From NCBI RefSeq assembly GCF_023155745.1, contig NZ_JAKNUS010000011.1, forward strand, positions 62,001 through 126,000: a stretch of 64,000 nt of DNA, given 5' to 3'. This document shows positions 36,381-45,815 of this stretch, in pieces. A program made the translations under genes and the position numbers. Within the stretch, counting starts at the first letter, position 1, and every line of letters begins with the position of its first letter. Origin of the DNA: Microbacterium kunmingense (GTDB lineage: Bacteria > Actinomycetota > Actinomycetes > Actinomycetales > Microbacteriaceae). Under the pieces are notes generated by a model. It saw nothing but the letters and a program-made list of their open reading frames with translations, did no database searches and was not told the origin of the DNA.

Positions 36381-37649
36381 ATGGCACGCATCGGTGAAAG
36401 CGCCGACCTGTTCAAGTGCTCTTTCTGCGGAAAGAGCCAGAAGCAGGTGCAACAGCTGATCGCCGGTCCCGGGGTGTACATCTGCGACGAGTGCGTCGAG
36501 CTGTGCAACGAGATCATCGAAGAGCGGATGGCCGAGTCGTCCACCGGAGTCGTCTCCGAATTCGACCTCCCGAAGCCCCGTGAGATCTTCTCCTTCCTCG
36601 AGGAATACGTCGTCGGTCAGGAAGACGCCAAGCGCGCGCTGTCGGTCGCCGTCTACAACCACTACAAGCGCGTGCGCGCGCAGGGCACTCTCCAGCCCGC
36701 CGAGCAGCGCGCCGACGAGGTGGAGATCGCCAAGAGCAACATCCTGCTCCTGGGGCCGACCGGGTGCGGCAAGACCTACCTCGCCCAGACCCTGGCCAAG
36801 CGCCTGAACGTGCCCTTCGCCGTCGCGGACGCCACCGCGCTCACCGAGGCCGGCTACGTCGGCGAAGACGTCGAGAACATCCTGCTGAAGCTCCTGCAGG
36901 CGGCCGACTTCGACACCAAGCGCGCCGAGACCGGCATCATCTACATCGATGAGGTCGACAAGATCGCCCGCAAGGCGGAGAACCCCTCGATCACCCGCGA
37001 TGTCTCGGGCGAGGGTGTGCAGCAGGCGCTGCTGAAGATCCTCGAGGGCACCGTGGCTTCGGTGCCGCCGCAGGGCGGGCGCAAGCACCCGCACCAGGAG
37101 TTCATCCAGATCGACACCACCAACGTGCTGTTCATCGTCGCCGGCGCCTTCGCCGGACTCGAGGACATCATCTCCTCGCGCGTCGGCAAGCACGGCGTGG
37201 GATTCGGAGCCCCGCTGCACAGCAAGGGACAGGACCTGAACCTCTTCAGCGAGGTACGCCCCGAAGACCTCCACAAGTTCGGACTGATTCCCGAGTTCAT
37301 CGGCCGTCTCCCGGTCGTCGCATCGGTCAACCCGCTCGACCAGGCCGCCCTCATGGAGATCCTCACCGAGCCCAAGAACGCCCTGGTGAAGCAGTACCAG
37401 CGCATGTTCGAGCTGGACGGGGTGTCACTGGAGTTCGACACCGAGGCCCTCGAGGCGATCGCCGACCTTGCCGTGGAGCGCAAGACCGGTGCCCGCGGGC
37501 TGCGCGCCATCCTCGAGGACGTCCTCGGACCGATCATGTTCGAGATCCCGTCCAGCGAGGATGTCGACAAGGTCATCGTGACCCGAGCGGCCGTCGAGGA
37601 GCGCGCCGCGCCGACGTTCGTCCTGCGCGAGAAGCGCAAGAGCGCCTGA
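36381..37649 (+). CDS. clpX: ATP-dependent Clp protease ATP-binding subunit ClpX
   Basis: 422 aa AAA+ unfoldase. The N-terminal zinc finger CSFCG...CDECVELC (about residues 14-38) is followed by Walker A GPTGCGKT (about 125), the pore loop GYVG (about 158), Walker [11 protein letters not shown] (about 187) and the sensor-2/C-terminal domain. The IGF-type ClpP-docking loop appears near residue 265-275 as a variable GVGFGAPL stretch. A separate -10-like TAGGCT (36325-36330) and the Shine-Dalgarno GAGGAG suggest its own promoter after the clpP2 terminator. Confidence 0.97.
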   Translation: MARIGESADLFKCSFCGKSQKQVQQLIAGPGVYICDECVELCNEIIEERMAESSTGVVSEFDLPKPREIFSFLEEYVVGQEDAKRALSVAVYNHYKRVRAQGTLQPAEQRADEVEIAKSNILLLGPTGCGKTYLAQTLAKRLNVPFAVADATALTEAGYVGEDVENILLKLLQAADFDTKRAETGIIYIDEVDKIARKAENPSITRDVSGEGVQQALLKILEGTVASVPPQGGRKHPHQEFIQIDTTNVLFIVAGAFAGLEDIISSRVGKHGVGFGAPLHSKGQDLNLFSEVRPEDLHKFGLIPEFIGRLPVVASVNPLDQAALMEILTEPKNALVKQYQRMFELDGVSLEFDTEALEAIADLAVERKTGARGLRAILEDVLGPIMFEIPSSEDVDKVIVTRAAVEERAAPTFVLREKRKSA

Positions 37650-37665
37650 GGCGGCGCGGGGCGCG

Positions 37666-38652
37666 ATGAGCATCCGGGCTCTGTCGCTCGGTGACTACCC
37701 CGGCGTGCTCAGCGTGCGGCGCGCGGACGCCGTGCTCGGCGCGCAGGCCGGTGGTATGGCCGACCGTGCCGCGCAGGCGCCGAACACCGTCGCCACACGA
37801 TTCGGATTGGCCAGTGGCACGAAGACGTTCACGGCGACCCTGATCCTCTCGCTCATCGGAGATCGCGCACTGTCGCTGAAGACGCCCGTGCGCGACATCC
37901 TCGGGGCCGACCTTCCTCTCATCGCCGCGGACGTGACGGTGGACCATCTCCTCACCCACACGTCCGGAATCGGCGATTACCTCGATGAGGAGATCGATGC
38001 CCTGGCACCCCTGCCGATTCCCGTCCAGGACCTCGACTCGACCGCGGCCTACCTCCCCCTCCTGGACGGTCATCCCGCGAAGTTCCAGGCGGGGGAGCGC
38101 TTCTCCTACTGCAACAGCGGGTATGTCGTGCTCGCGGTCATCGCGGAGCGGGTCGCAGGTCACGCGTTCGCCGACCTCGTCGAGACCCGGGTGTTCGCCG
38201 CCGCAGGCATGTCGCACTCCGGATTCCCCCGGTCTGATCAACTCCCGGCGGGTACGGCGACCGGATACCGGGACGACGGGCGGACCAACGTCTTCGCGCT
38301 CCCCGTCGTGGGATCGGGGGACGGCGGTGCGCATTCGACCGAGGCCGATCTGCACGCGTTCTGGGAGGCGCTTTTCGAGGGCCGGATCCTCGATCCTGCC
38401 CTCGTGCGGCTGGTGGTGTCTCCCACGACGGAGGACGCCGGTGACGGTCTCGGGTATGCCCGTGGAGTATGGATCGACGGCGAGGATCTGGTCCTGGCGG
38501 GCGGTGACCACGGTGTCAGCGCGGTCAGCCGGCGCCACCGGATCACGGGGACCACGGTGACCGGCCTGGCGAACGTGGCCGTGCGCACCTTCGCGCGCAC
38601 ACGTGCACTCATGGACGAGGTGCTGGGACGCTCGTCCGCCTCCGAGGTGTGA
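37666..38652 (+). CDS. Serine hydrolase, class C beta-lactamase-like
   Basis: 328 aa penicillin-binding-protein/beta-lactamase fold. The catalytic SxxK is S50-G-T-K53 (ASGTKTFTA), the second motif Y147-C-N149 lies in FSYCNSGYVVLA, and LLTHTSGIGDYL is the usual esterase-EstB/AmpC block. The N-terminus is short and has no signal peptide, so it is probably cytosolic; a peptidase/esterase of small substrates is likelier than a true beta-lactamase. It starts 16 bp after clpX and is probably co-transcribed with it; it ends 4 bp from the convergent M3 peptidase. Confidence 0.85.
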   Translation: MSIRALSLGDYPGVLSVRRADAVLGAQAGGMADRAAQAPNTVATRFGLASGTKTFTATLILSLIGDRALSLKTPVRDILGADLPLIAADVTVDHLLTHTSGIGDYLDEEIDALAPLPIPVQDLDSTAAYLPLLDGHPAKFQAGERFSYCNSGYVVLAVIAERVAGHAFADLVETRVFAAAGMSHSGFPRSDQLPAGTATGYRDDGRTNVFALPVVGSGDGGAHSTEADLHAFWEALFEGRILDPALVRLVVSPTTEDAGDGLGYARGVWIDGEDLVLAGGDHGVSAVSRRHRITGTTVTGLANVAVRTFARTRALMDEVLGRSSASEV

Positions 38653-38656
38653 TGGC

Positions 38657-40708
38657 TCAGGCGGCGAGGCCGCGGCGACGCAGCAGCGGAGTGATCTCGG
38701 CGTCGCGGCCGCGGAAGTCGCGGTAGGCCTCCAGCGGGTCCTTGGATCCCCCGACGCCGAGCAACCGCTGCCGGAACCGGTCGCCGTTATCGCGCGTAAG
38801 TCCCCCGTTCTCGCGGAACCACTCGACGGTGTCGGCATCGAGGACCTCGCTCCAGATGTAGGAGTAGTACCCGGCGCTGTATCCGCCCGAGAACACATGG
38901 GCGAAGTAGGTGGAGGAGTAACGGGTCGGAACGGCGGGATTGTCCAGTCCGATCTCGGCGAGAGCGGCCGCCTCGAAGCCCGCCACGTCGAGCTCCGCCG
39001 CAGCGTCCTCAGCGCGGAGTCGGTGCCATGCCTGGTCGATCCAGGATGCCGCGAGGTACTCGCTGGTGGAGAAGCCCTGGTTGAACGCCTCCGACGCGTG
39101 GAGCTTCTCCACCACATCTGCGGGAAGGGGCTCCTCGGTCTCGACGTGCCGGGCGTAGGTGCTGAGGATCTCCGGACAGTAGATCCACATCTCGTTGACC
39201 TGGCTCGGGAATTCCACAAAATCGCGGAAGACGTTGGTCCCCCCGAACGATGGGTAGGTCACGGTGGCGAAAAGACCGTGAAGGGCGTGGCCGAACTCGT
39301 GGAAGAGGGTGGTGACCTCGTCGAGGGTGAGAAGCGTCGGGCTGCCGGGGGAGGGCTGCGGAACGTTGAGGTTGTTCACCACGACGGGCGCTGTTCCTCG
39401 CAGGCGCGACTGCACCACGATCGAGTTCATCCATGCCCCACCGCGTTTGGTGTCGCGGGTGTACAGATCGAGGATGTACAGCCCGATCGGGCTGCCGTCC
39501 GCGTCGTGCACCTCGAACACCCGGGCCTCGGGGTGGTACGCGGGAAGATCGGGTCGCTCGGTGAAGGTCACACCGTAGAGCTCGGTGGCCGCACGGAACA
39601 CGCCCTCCTTCAAGACGCGCTCCGCCTCGAACCACGGCCGGAGCGCCGCGCGATCGAGGTCGTACTCGGCTTCGCGCACCCTCTCGGTGTAGAAGGCCCA
39701 GTCGTGGGCGGCGAGGGGGAACGGGTCGCCGGATGAATCGATGATGCCCTGCAGTGCGGCCTGTTCTCTCTTCGCGTTTCGAGCGGCCGGCGCCGCCAGC
39801 CGGAACAGCAGTTCCCGCACGGCCTCGGGGGAGCCGGCCGTCTCATCCGCCGTGATGTAGGCCGCGTGCGAGTCGTATCCCAGAAGCTCTGCACGCTCGG
39901 CACGCAGGCGCACGATCTCGCGCAGCACCCCGGTGTTGTCATTGGCGTTGCCGCGAGAGCTGCGGGACTGCGACGCGGCCATGATGCGCCGGCGGCTCTC
40001 GCGGTCGGTCAGGCTCGAGAGATAGGGATGCCCGGTGAAGAGCGTGAGCGTGACGACGAACTTCCCCTCCAGGCCGCGGTCTGCGGCGGCCCGAGCTGCC
40101 GCAGAGAGTTCACCATCGGTGAGCCCCTCGAGCTCCGACACGTCGTCGAAAACGACGGCGAGGTCGTTGGTGTCGGCCAAGAGGTTCTTCTCGAACATCG
40201 TGGTCAGGGTCGACAGCCGCTGATTGAGCCGTGTGAGACGTTCCTTCGCGTCATCTCCCAGCGCTGCGCCGGCATGGGTCATCTCGCGATAGCGCCGTTC
40301 TACGAGGTAGCGGTCCTCGGGCGAGAGGTCGCTGTGCTCGAGAGCGTCGTAGACGTGGCGCACGCGTGCGTAGAGGGTGGGATCGAGCTGGATGGCGTCC
40401 TGGTGCGCGGCCATGAGGGGAGCGAGCTCCTCCTCCACGACCTGGATGTCGTCGGTGGCATCGGCCGAGGACACCGTGTAGAACGTGCGCGCGACGTCAC
40501 CGAGGAGGTGACCTGACTCCTCCAGGGCGACGAGCGTGTTCTGGAAAGTCGCTTCCGACGGGTTCGCCGCGATTCGGGCGACCTCGTCACGGTGTGCCGC
40601 GAACGCGGCGCGGAACGCCGGAAGGTAGTCGGCGGCCGCGATCCGGCGATAGTCCGGCAGTCCATAGGGCAGGGACGAGGGTTCGAGCAGCGGGTTGGCG
40701 TCGGTCAT
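38657..40708 (-). CDS. M3-family metallopeptidase (peptidyl-dipeptidase Dcp-like)
   Basis: 683 aa thimet-oligopeptidase family. The zinc motif LFHEFGHALHGLF (HExxH about residue 467) is followed by the third ligand region about 25 residues later (FPSQVNEMW). It begins with the usual ANPLLEPSSLPYGLPDYRRI. Dcp-type enzymes remove C-terminal dipeptides from peptides in the cytosol, complementing ClpP and PepN. TAGGGT lies six bases before the ATG (40715-40720), so it is probably leaderless, in a divergent promoter shared with the ArsR-like gene. Confidence 0.93.
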   Translation of the reverse strand: MTDANPLLEPSSLPYGLPDYRRIAAADYLPAFRAAFAAHRDEVARIAANPSEATFQNTLVALEESGHLLGDVARTFYTVSSADATDDIQVVEEELAPLMAAHQDAIQLDPTLYARVRHVYDALEHSDLSPEDRYLVERRYREMTHAGAALGDDAKERLTRLNQRLSTLTTMFEKNLLADTNDLAVVFDDVSELEGLTDGELSAAARAAADRGLEGKFVVTLTLFTGHPYLSSLTDRESRRRIMAASQSRSSRGNANDNTGVLREIVRLRAERAELLGYDSHAAYITADETAGSPEAVRELLFRLAAPAARNAKREQAALQGIIDSSGDPFPLAAHDWAFYTERVREAEYDLDRAALRPWFEAERVLKEGVFRAATELYGVTFTERPDLPAYHPEARVFEVHDADGSPIGLYILDLYTRDTKRGGAWMNSIVVQSRLRGTAPVVVNNLNVPQPSPGSPTLLTLDEVTTLFHEFGHALHGLFATVTYPSFGGTNVFRDFVEFPSQVNEMWIYCPEILSTYARHVETEEPLPADVVEKLHASEAFNQGFSTSEYLAASWIDQAWHRLRAEDAAAELDVAGFEAAALAEIGLDNPAVPTRYSSTYFAHVFSGGYSAGYYSYIWSEVLDADTVEWFRENGGLTRDNGDRFRQRLLGVGGSKDPLEAYRDFRGRDAEITPLLRRRGLAA

Positions 40709-40749
40709 CCCTCCACCCTAGGTGAGGGATGACCATGTGCAACGGTATG

Positions 40750-40793
40750 TTTGCAAAACAGTGCTTGCAAAGAACTCTTTGCATCGCTAGCCT
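40750..40793 (+). promoter_or_regulatory. Leaderless promoter with overlapping palindromic operator
   Basis: -35 TTGCAA (40765-40770), 17-bp spacer, -10 TAGCCT (40788-40793), then six bases to the ATG at 40800. An inverted repeat TGCAAAG-AACT-CTTTGCA (40766-40783) covers the -35 and spacer, and a further palindrome TTTGCAAA lies at 40750-40757. The layout fits autorepression by the downstream ArsR-like protein. Confidence 0.65.
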
Positions 40794-40799
40794 TGCTGC

Positions 40800-41435
40800 A
40801 TGAGCACCCCACAGGACGACGAGGCTGACGCCGCAGCGCGGGTCGACGCGCGGCACGCGAACGACCGCGTTCTCGACGCGCCGGCTCTGCGGGCTCTCGC
40901 TCATCCGCTCCGGGTGAAGATCTACGACATCCTCAGCCAGTACGGTCCGCAGACGGCGAGTTCGCTCGCGGAGCGGCTGGGAGAATCGACGGGTTCGACG
41001 AGCTACCACCTTCGCGCGCTTGCGAAGCAGGATCTCATCCGTGAGCGCCCCGGGCAGGGGACCGGCCGTGAGCGCTGGTGGGAGCGGCCCGTAGGCGGGG
41101 TGTCCATGAGCGCGGCGGGCACCGCGAAGACGCCGGCTGCGCGCGCCGTTACCCAGCTCGTCACCAGCGAGTTCTTCCGCCTCCGTCAGCAGGCTCTCCT
41201 CGACTTCCACGATCACGCGATCGGGCTGGAAGACGACGAGTGGAAGCATGCGAGCCTCATCTCGACGGCCACCGCACGCCTCACACCGGCTCAGAGCGCC
41301 GAGCTCACCCATCGCCTCATGGCGATCATCGACGAGACCGTCGACCGCTACCGCAACCAGCAGGGTGAGGACGTCCGACCCGTCACCATCCGCGCCGACG
41401 TCTTCCCGCTGCCCGACATCGGAGGTGTCTCATGA
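40800..41435 (+). CDS. ArsR-like winged-helix transcriptional regulator
   Basis: 211 aa. The winged helix (about residues 28-95) reads LRALAHPLRVKIYDILSQYGPQTASSLAERLGES, with recognition helix STSYHLRALAKQDL and wing RERPG. The C-terminal half is helical and lacks the metal-binding cysteines of classic ArsR sensors, so it probably senses another signal. A palindromic site overlaps its promoter. It is followed, with 4-nt overlap, by a small ORF and then an MFS exporter, so drug- or metabolite-responsive efflux control is the likely role. Confidence 0.88.
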   Translation: MSTPQDDEADAAARVDARHANDRVLDAPALRALAHPLRVKIYDILSQYGPQTASSLAERLGESTGSTSYHLRALAKQDLIRERPGQGTGRERWWERPVGGVSMSAAGTAKTPAARAVTQLVTSEFFRLRQQALLDFHDHAIGLEDDEWKHASLISTATARLTPAQSAELTHRLMAIIDETVDRYRNQQGEDVRPVTIRADVFPLPDIGGVS

Positions 41436-41641
41436 CCACTCTCACCACCCCCTTACCCGCCACGACCGGTGTCGAGCGTCTCGTCCTCGTCGCCGCCGAT
41501 GCTGCCCGACGCGCTGTCGCGCGTCGCGTCGAACGCCGTGCCGACCCGGTCGGTCGGCGAAGCGCCGCTGTCGCGGCCGCCGCCGCGGATCGTCGCGGGC
41601 ACGCGGTCGCGCGCGGCGCGATCGGCCTGTTCCCGGGCTGA
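41432..41641 (+). CDS. Small Ala/Arg-rich ORF between regulator and MFS exporter
   Basis: 69 aa, unrecognised. The composition is dominated by alanine and arginine ([25 protein letters not shown]), giving a possible amphipathic helix. The ATG overlaps the regulator stop (ATGA) and the stop lies 4 bp before the MFS GTG, so the spacing is that of a real operon member. Low complexity means it could also be a spurious frame in GC-rich DNA. Confidence 0.5.
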   Translation: MTTLTTPLPATTGVERLVLVAADAARRAVARRVERRADPVGRRSAAVAAAAADRRGHAVARGAIGLFPG

Positions 41642-41645
41642 GCCG

Positions 41646-42968
41646 GTGACCGACACGAGGTCCGAGGTCACGCCCGAGCTTGGACCGGCTCCGCGGCGCC
41701 CGCCGCTCGGTCGGAATTTCGGTCGACTGTGGGTCGCGGCGGCCTTCAGCAACCTGGCGGACGGGCTCGGCCGCACCGCCGTACCGCTCATCGCGACGAC
41801 GCTGACCTCGGATCCGCTCGCGATCGCCACGCTCGGCGCGCTGGCCTTCCTCCCCTGGCTGGTTTTCGGCCTTCCGGCCGGCATGCTCGTGGACCGCTTC
41901 GACCGGCGCATCATCATGGCCGCGGCCAACACCCTGCGCGGTGGCGCCGCGGTCGCACTCGCCCTTCTGACCGTCAATGACGAGCTGACGATCTGGGCGC
42001 TGTTCGCGGGCGTGCTGGTGTTCGGAGCGGGGGAGACCCTGTTCGACAACGCGACGAACGCCGTCATCCCCGCGCTCGTTCCCCGCAGTGGGCTCGATCG
42101 CGCCAACGGCAGGGTCCAGGCTGCGCAGATCACCATCGACAGCTTCCTCGCGCAACCGGTGGCCGGCGTGCTCTTCGCCGTGGCTCTGGCGCTGCCGCTG
42201 TGGCTCGGCGCGCTCGGCTACCTGGTGCCGATCATCCTCGCTCTGCTTCTTCCCGTCGCCGCGGCGCGACCGCGCCGCGCTGCAGACGACACTCGACCCG
42301 CCTCGCCGATCTCCACCCGCGCGGCACTCGGATATCTGTGGCAGCACCGTTACCTTCGCGCTCTGGTGATTTTCACCTCGGTGGTGGGCTCGGCCTTCTC
42401 CTTCGCGCAGGCGGCGACGATCCTGTACTTCCTCGACACCCAGGGAGTCTCGCCCGCTGCGATCGGATTCGTCACGGCCGGCATCGGCGTCGGTGCCCTC
42501 GCGGGCTCTCTCGTCGCACCGCTCCTGGTCGACAGGTTCGGTCGCGGCGCCGTGATGCTCAGTGCGAACCTCCTCGCCGCGATGAGCCTGGCGCTCGTCG
42601 CAGCGGCGCCCGGAGTCGCGCTCGCCGTGCTCTTCTACGCCCTCATGGCGTTCGCGGTGTCCACCTGGAATGTCCCCTGGGGAGCTCTTCGGCAGCTGAT
42701 CGTGCCCGGCGACATCTTCGGGCGCGTCCTCGGAGTCATCCGCAGCCTCACCTGGGGCCTGTTCCCGATAGCGACGATCGCCGGGGGACTGGTCGCGCGC
42801 ATCGATCTGCGGCTGCCCTACCTGATCGCCGCAGGAGTGACGCTCCTGGCCACCGCGCTGGCGGCGCGCCTCATCCTGGCGGCGAGCCGGCAGACGGGCC
42901 CGACATCCCTGCCCCCCACCGACGGGAGGGAGGGAGCGGCTCAGCCGAACTCGTCCTCGGCGTCGTGA
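41646..42968 (+). CDS. MFS transporter (drug-efflux type)
   Basis: 440 aa with about 12 membrane helices. The N-terminus has [25 protein letters not shown], then the loop 2-3 motif [16 protein letters not shown] and [14 protein letters not shown], common in enterobactin/macrolide-exporter-like MFS proteins. The substrate is unknown. I chose the GTG at 41646; the frame is open back to 41469, but that segment overlaps the small ORF and is Ser/Pro/Arg low complexity. Its last 28 nt overlap the convergent 79-aa gene. Confidence 0.87.
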   Translation: MTDTRSEVTPELGPAPRRPPLGRNFGRLWVAAAFSNLADGLGRTAVPLIATTLTSDPLAIATLGALAFLPWLVFGLPAGMLVDRFDRRIIMAAANTLRGGAAVALALLTVNDELTIWALFAGVLVFGAGETLFDNATNAVIPALVPRSGLDRANGRVQAAQITIDSFLAQPVAGVLFAVALALPLWLGALGYLVPIILALLLPVAAARPRRAADDTRPASPISTRAALGYLWQHRYLRALVIFTSVVGSAFSFAQAATILYFLDTQGVSPAAIGFVTAGIGVGALAGSLVAPLLVDRFGRGAVMLSANLLAAMSLALVAAAPGVALAVLFYALMAFAVSTWNVPWGALRQLIVPGDIFGRVLGVIRSLTWGLFPIATIAGGLVARIDLRLPYLIAAGVTLLATALAARLILAASRQTGPTSLPPTDGREGAAQPNSSSAS

Positions 42969-43180
42969 CGCACGACCGCGGTGCCGTCCGCGTCGAGCTC
43001 GACGATGACACCGCTGTCGAGCTCCGCGATCGGCCGACCCTCGAGCCACGTCAGCGTCCAGCGCGGTCGCGGCCCACTCGAGCCGAAGGTGGCGTCGACG
43101 GAACGGATGGCCGCCACGACGGCGGGCGGCACGGAGGAGGGGGGCTCATCTCCGGAGGTCCACCGGGTTCCCAATTGCAT
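42941..43180 (-). CDS. Small hypothetical protein downstream of valS
   Basis: 79 aa, unrecognised. The text [43 protein letters not shown] and an acidic C-terminus (RHDAEDEFG) suggest a small beta-rich protein. The ATG follows the valS stop by a single base, so it is expected to be co-translated with valS. Its 3' end overlaps the convergent MFS gene by 28 nt. Confidence 0.65.
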   Translation of the reverse strand: MQLGTRWTSGDEPPSSVPPAVVAAIRSVDATFGSSGPRPRWTLTWLEGRPIAELDSGVIVELDADGTAVVRHDAEDEFG

Positions 43181-43181
43181 C

Positions 43182-45752
43182 TCAGGCCTCCTCGGCGAAG
43201 CGGATGTCGACGACGGTCGTCTCCGCGCCGTCGGCGTACACGATCTGCGCGACACGGCCGACGGCCTTCAGATCGTCCTCGGCAAGACGCAGGAGCGCCG
43301 CCGACTCCGCCGACGCCTGGATCGTCAGCTCGGCCACGGGCGTCTTCTGCGAGACCTTCGCCTCGGTCTTCGCGCGGCGGATGCCGATGAGGGCGCTGCC
43401 GACGGCTGAGAGCACGAGCGGATCGCCGTCGATCGATTGGGATCGAGGCCAGTCGGCCAGGTGGACCGAGCCGTCGTTGAACCACGACCACGCCTCTTCC
43501 GTGGCGAAGGAGAGGACGGGCGCGAACAGTCGCAACAGGGTGCTCAGCGCCTGTCTGAGAGCCAGCGCCGCAGACGCGCCGCCCGAGGTGGAACGGTCGT
43601 AGGCCCGCTCCTTCACCAACTCCAGATAGTCGTCGCAGAAGGTCCAGAAGAACGATTCGGTGGTTTCCAGCGCCCGCGCGTGGTCGTAGGCCTCCCACGC
43701 CGTCGTCGCCTCGTCGACGACCCTGTCCAGGGTCGCCAGCATGCTGGCATCCAGAGGATGGGTGATCTGGGCCGAATCGGGCACGGGGAAGGAGAGGACG
43801 AATTTCGCCGCGTTCAGGATCTTGATGGCCAGGCGCCGACCGATCTTGATCTGCGTGGGGTTCTGCGGGTCGAAGGCGGCATCGGTGCCCAGCCTGCTGG
43901 ACGCCGCCCAGTAGCGGACCGCGTCCGACCCGTGTTGGGCGAGGATGTCGGCGGGGGTGACGACGTTGCCCTTGGACTTGGACATCTTCTTGCGGTCGGG
44001 GTCGACGATGAAGCCCGAGATCGCCGCCGTGCGCCAGGGCGATCGGCCGTCTTCGACGGCGCTGCGCAGCATGGTGGAGAACAGCCAGGTGCGGATGATG
44101 TCCTGCCCCTGCGGGCGCAGGTCGAACGGTGAGACGAGATCCCAGAGCTCCGGATCGCGCTCCCATCCACCGGCGTGCTGGGGTGTCAGCGAGGAGGTCG
44201 CCCACGTGTCGAAGATGTCCTGCTCTCCCTCGAACCCGCCCGGTACGCCGCGCTGGTCGGCGGCGAAACCCGGGGGGACATCGATCGTCGGATCCACCGG
44301 CAGCTGCGAGACCTCGGGGAGGATCACCCGGTCGTAGTCGCGGTTGCCGTCCGCATCCAGGCCGTACCAGACGGGGATCGGCACGCCGAAGAAGCGCTGG
44401 CGCGAGACCAACCAGTCGCCGGTGAGGCCGTTGGTCCAATTCTCGTAGCGCACGCGCATGAAGTCGGGATGCCACGTCAGCTCGCGTCCGAGCGAGATGA
44501 GCCGCTCGCGCAGCGCCGCGTCGCGGGCGCCGTTGCGGATGTACCACTGGCGCGTGGAGACGATCTCCAGCGGGCGGTCGCCCTTCTCGTAGAACTTCAC
44601 CGGGTGGGTGAACGGCCGCGGCTCGCCGATGAGCTCGCCCGACTCCTGCAGGAGCTCGACGATGCGCTTCTTCGCGCTGAAGACGGTCTTCCCGGCGAGC
44701 TCGGCATACGCCGACATGCCCGCCTCCGACCTGATGACCTCGGGTGCCTCGGCGATCACCCGGCCGTCCTGGCCGAGTATTGTGCGGTTGGGGAGATCGA
44801 GCTCGCGCCACCAGATGATGTCGGTCACGTCGCCGAAGGTGCAGATCATCGCGATGCCCGATCCCTTGTCGGGCTGGGCGAGCGGGTGGGACAGCACCGG
44901 CACCTCGACGTCGAACAGGGGCGTCCGCACCGTCGTGCCGAACACGTCGCGGTAGCGCTCGTCGTCGGGGTGCGCCACGAGCGCCACGCAGGCGGGGAGG
45001 AGCTCGGGCCGGGTGGTCTCGATGTGGATGTCGCCGCTGCCGTCCGTGCGATGGAAGGCGATCCGGTGGTAGGCGGCCGGCTGCTCGCGATCCTCGAGCT
45101 CGGCCTGGGCGATCGCCGAGCGGAAGTCGATGTCCCAGAGGGTGGGCGCGAGCGCCTGATAGGCCTCGCCGCGCTCGATGTTGCGGAGGAACGCGAGCTG
45201 ACTGGTGCGCATCGTCTCGTCGGAGATCGTGCGATAGGTCTGAGTCCAGTCGACGCTGAGACCCAGGTCTCGCCACAGCGCCTCGAACTGCTTCTCATCT
45301 TCGACCGTGAGCTTCTCGCAGAGCTCGATGAAGTTGCGACGGCTGATCGGGATCTGATCGGCCGCCCGCGACGACTTGTTGTCGCCGCCCTCGTACGGCG
45401 GAGTGAAATCCGGGTCGTAGGGCAGGCTCGGGTCGCACCGGACACCGTAGTAGTTCTGGACCCGGCGTTCGGTGGGCAGACCGTTGTCGTCCCACCCCAT
45501 CGGGTAGAACACGACCTTGCCGCGCATCCGCTCGAAGCGCACCTTGACATCGGTGTGGGTGTAGCTGAAGACGTGGCCGATGTGCAGGCTCCCCGAGGCG
45601 GTGGGGGGCGGGGTGTCGATGCTGTAGATGCCGTCGCGCCCCACTTCGGCGGCGCGGATCCGGTCGAACGCGTAGGTTCCCGCCGCGGTCCACCGCTGGT
45701 CCCAGGTCTTCTCCAGCCCCTCGAGTGCGGGCTTGTCGGGAATGGTGGCCAT
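43182..45752 (-). CDS. valS: Valyl-tRNA synthetase
   Basis: 856 aa class-I synthetase. HIGH is present as SLHIGHVFSYTHTD (about residue 55) and KMSKS as KKMSKSKGNVVTP (about 588), with the CP1 editing domain (about 200-370), anticodon-binding domain and C-terminal region. ATG with a weak GAGGAG upstream. No T-box-like leader lies in the 63-bp gap before the MHS transporter gene. It is followed by a 79-aa ORF. Confidence 0.97.
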   Translation of the reverse strand: MATIPDKPALEGLEKTWDQRWTAAGTYAFDRIRAAEVGRDGIYSIDTPPPTASGSLHIGHVFSYTHTDVKVRFERMRGKVVFYPMGWDDNGLPTERRVQNYYGVRCDPSLPYDPDFTPPYEGGDNKSSRAADQIPISRRNFIELCEKLTVEDEKQFEALWRDLGLSVDWTQTYRTISDETMRTSQLAFLRNIERGEAYQALAPTLWDIDFRSAIAQAELEDREQPAAYHRIAFHRTDGSGDIHIETTRPELLPACVALVAHPDDERYRDVFGTTVRTPLFDVEVPVLSHPLAQPDKGSGIAMICTFGDVTDIIWWRELDLPNRTILGQDGRVIAEAPEVIRSEAGMSAYAELAGKTVFSAKKRIVELLQESGELIGEPRPFTHPVKFYEKGDRPLEIVSTRQWYIRNGARDAALRERLISLGRELTWHPDFMRVRYENWTNGLTGDWLVSRQRFFGVPIPVWYGLDADGNRDYDRVILPEVSQLPVDPTIDVPPGFAADQRGVPGGFEGEQDIFDTWATSSLTPQHAGGWERDPELWDLVSPFDLRPQGQDIIRTWLFSTMLRSAVEDGRSPWRTAAISGFIVDPDRKKMSKSKGNVVTPADILAQHGSDAVRYWAASSRLGTDAAFDPQNPTQIKIGRRLAIKILNAAKFVLSFPVPDSAQITHPLDASMLATLDRVVDEATTAWEAYDHARALETTESFFWTFCDDYLELVKERAYDRSTSGGASAALALRQALSTLLRLFAPVLSFATEEAWSWFNDGSVHLADWPRSQSIDGDPLVLSAVGSALIGIRRAKTEAKVSQKTPVAELTIQASAESAALLRLAEDDLKAVGRVAQIVYADGAETTVVDIRFAEEA

Positions 45753-45815
45753 GGTGTCTCCTCGGCGCTATGTGCGGCACTGTGTGAGCGTGCCTGAGTG
45801 TGGGTCCGCCCGATT

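Noticed and set aside
41469..41645. N-terminal extension of the MFS transporter to 41469
   Set aside because: Ser/Pro/Arg low-complexity text that overlaps the 69-aa ORF; the GTG at 41646 gives a normal MFS N-terminus.
45753..45815. T-box leader for valS
   Set aside because: The 63-bp gap is too short and has no GGTGGNACC-type T-box sequence.
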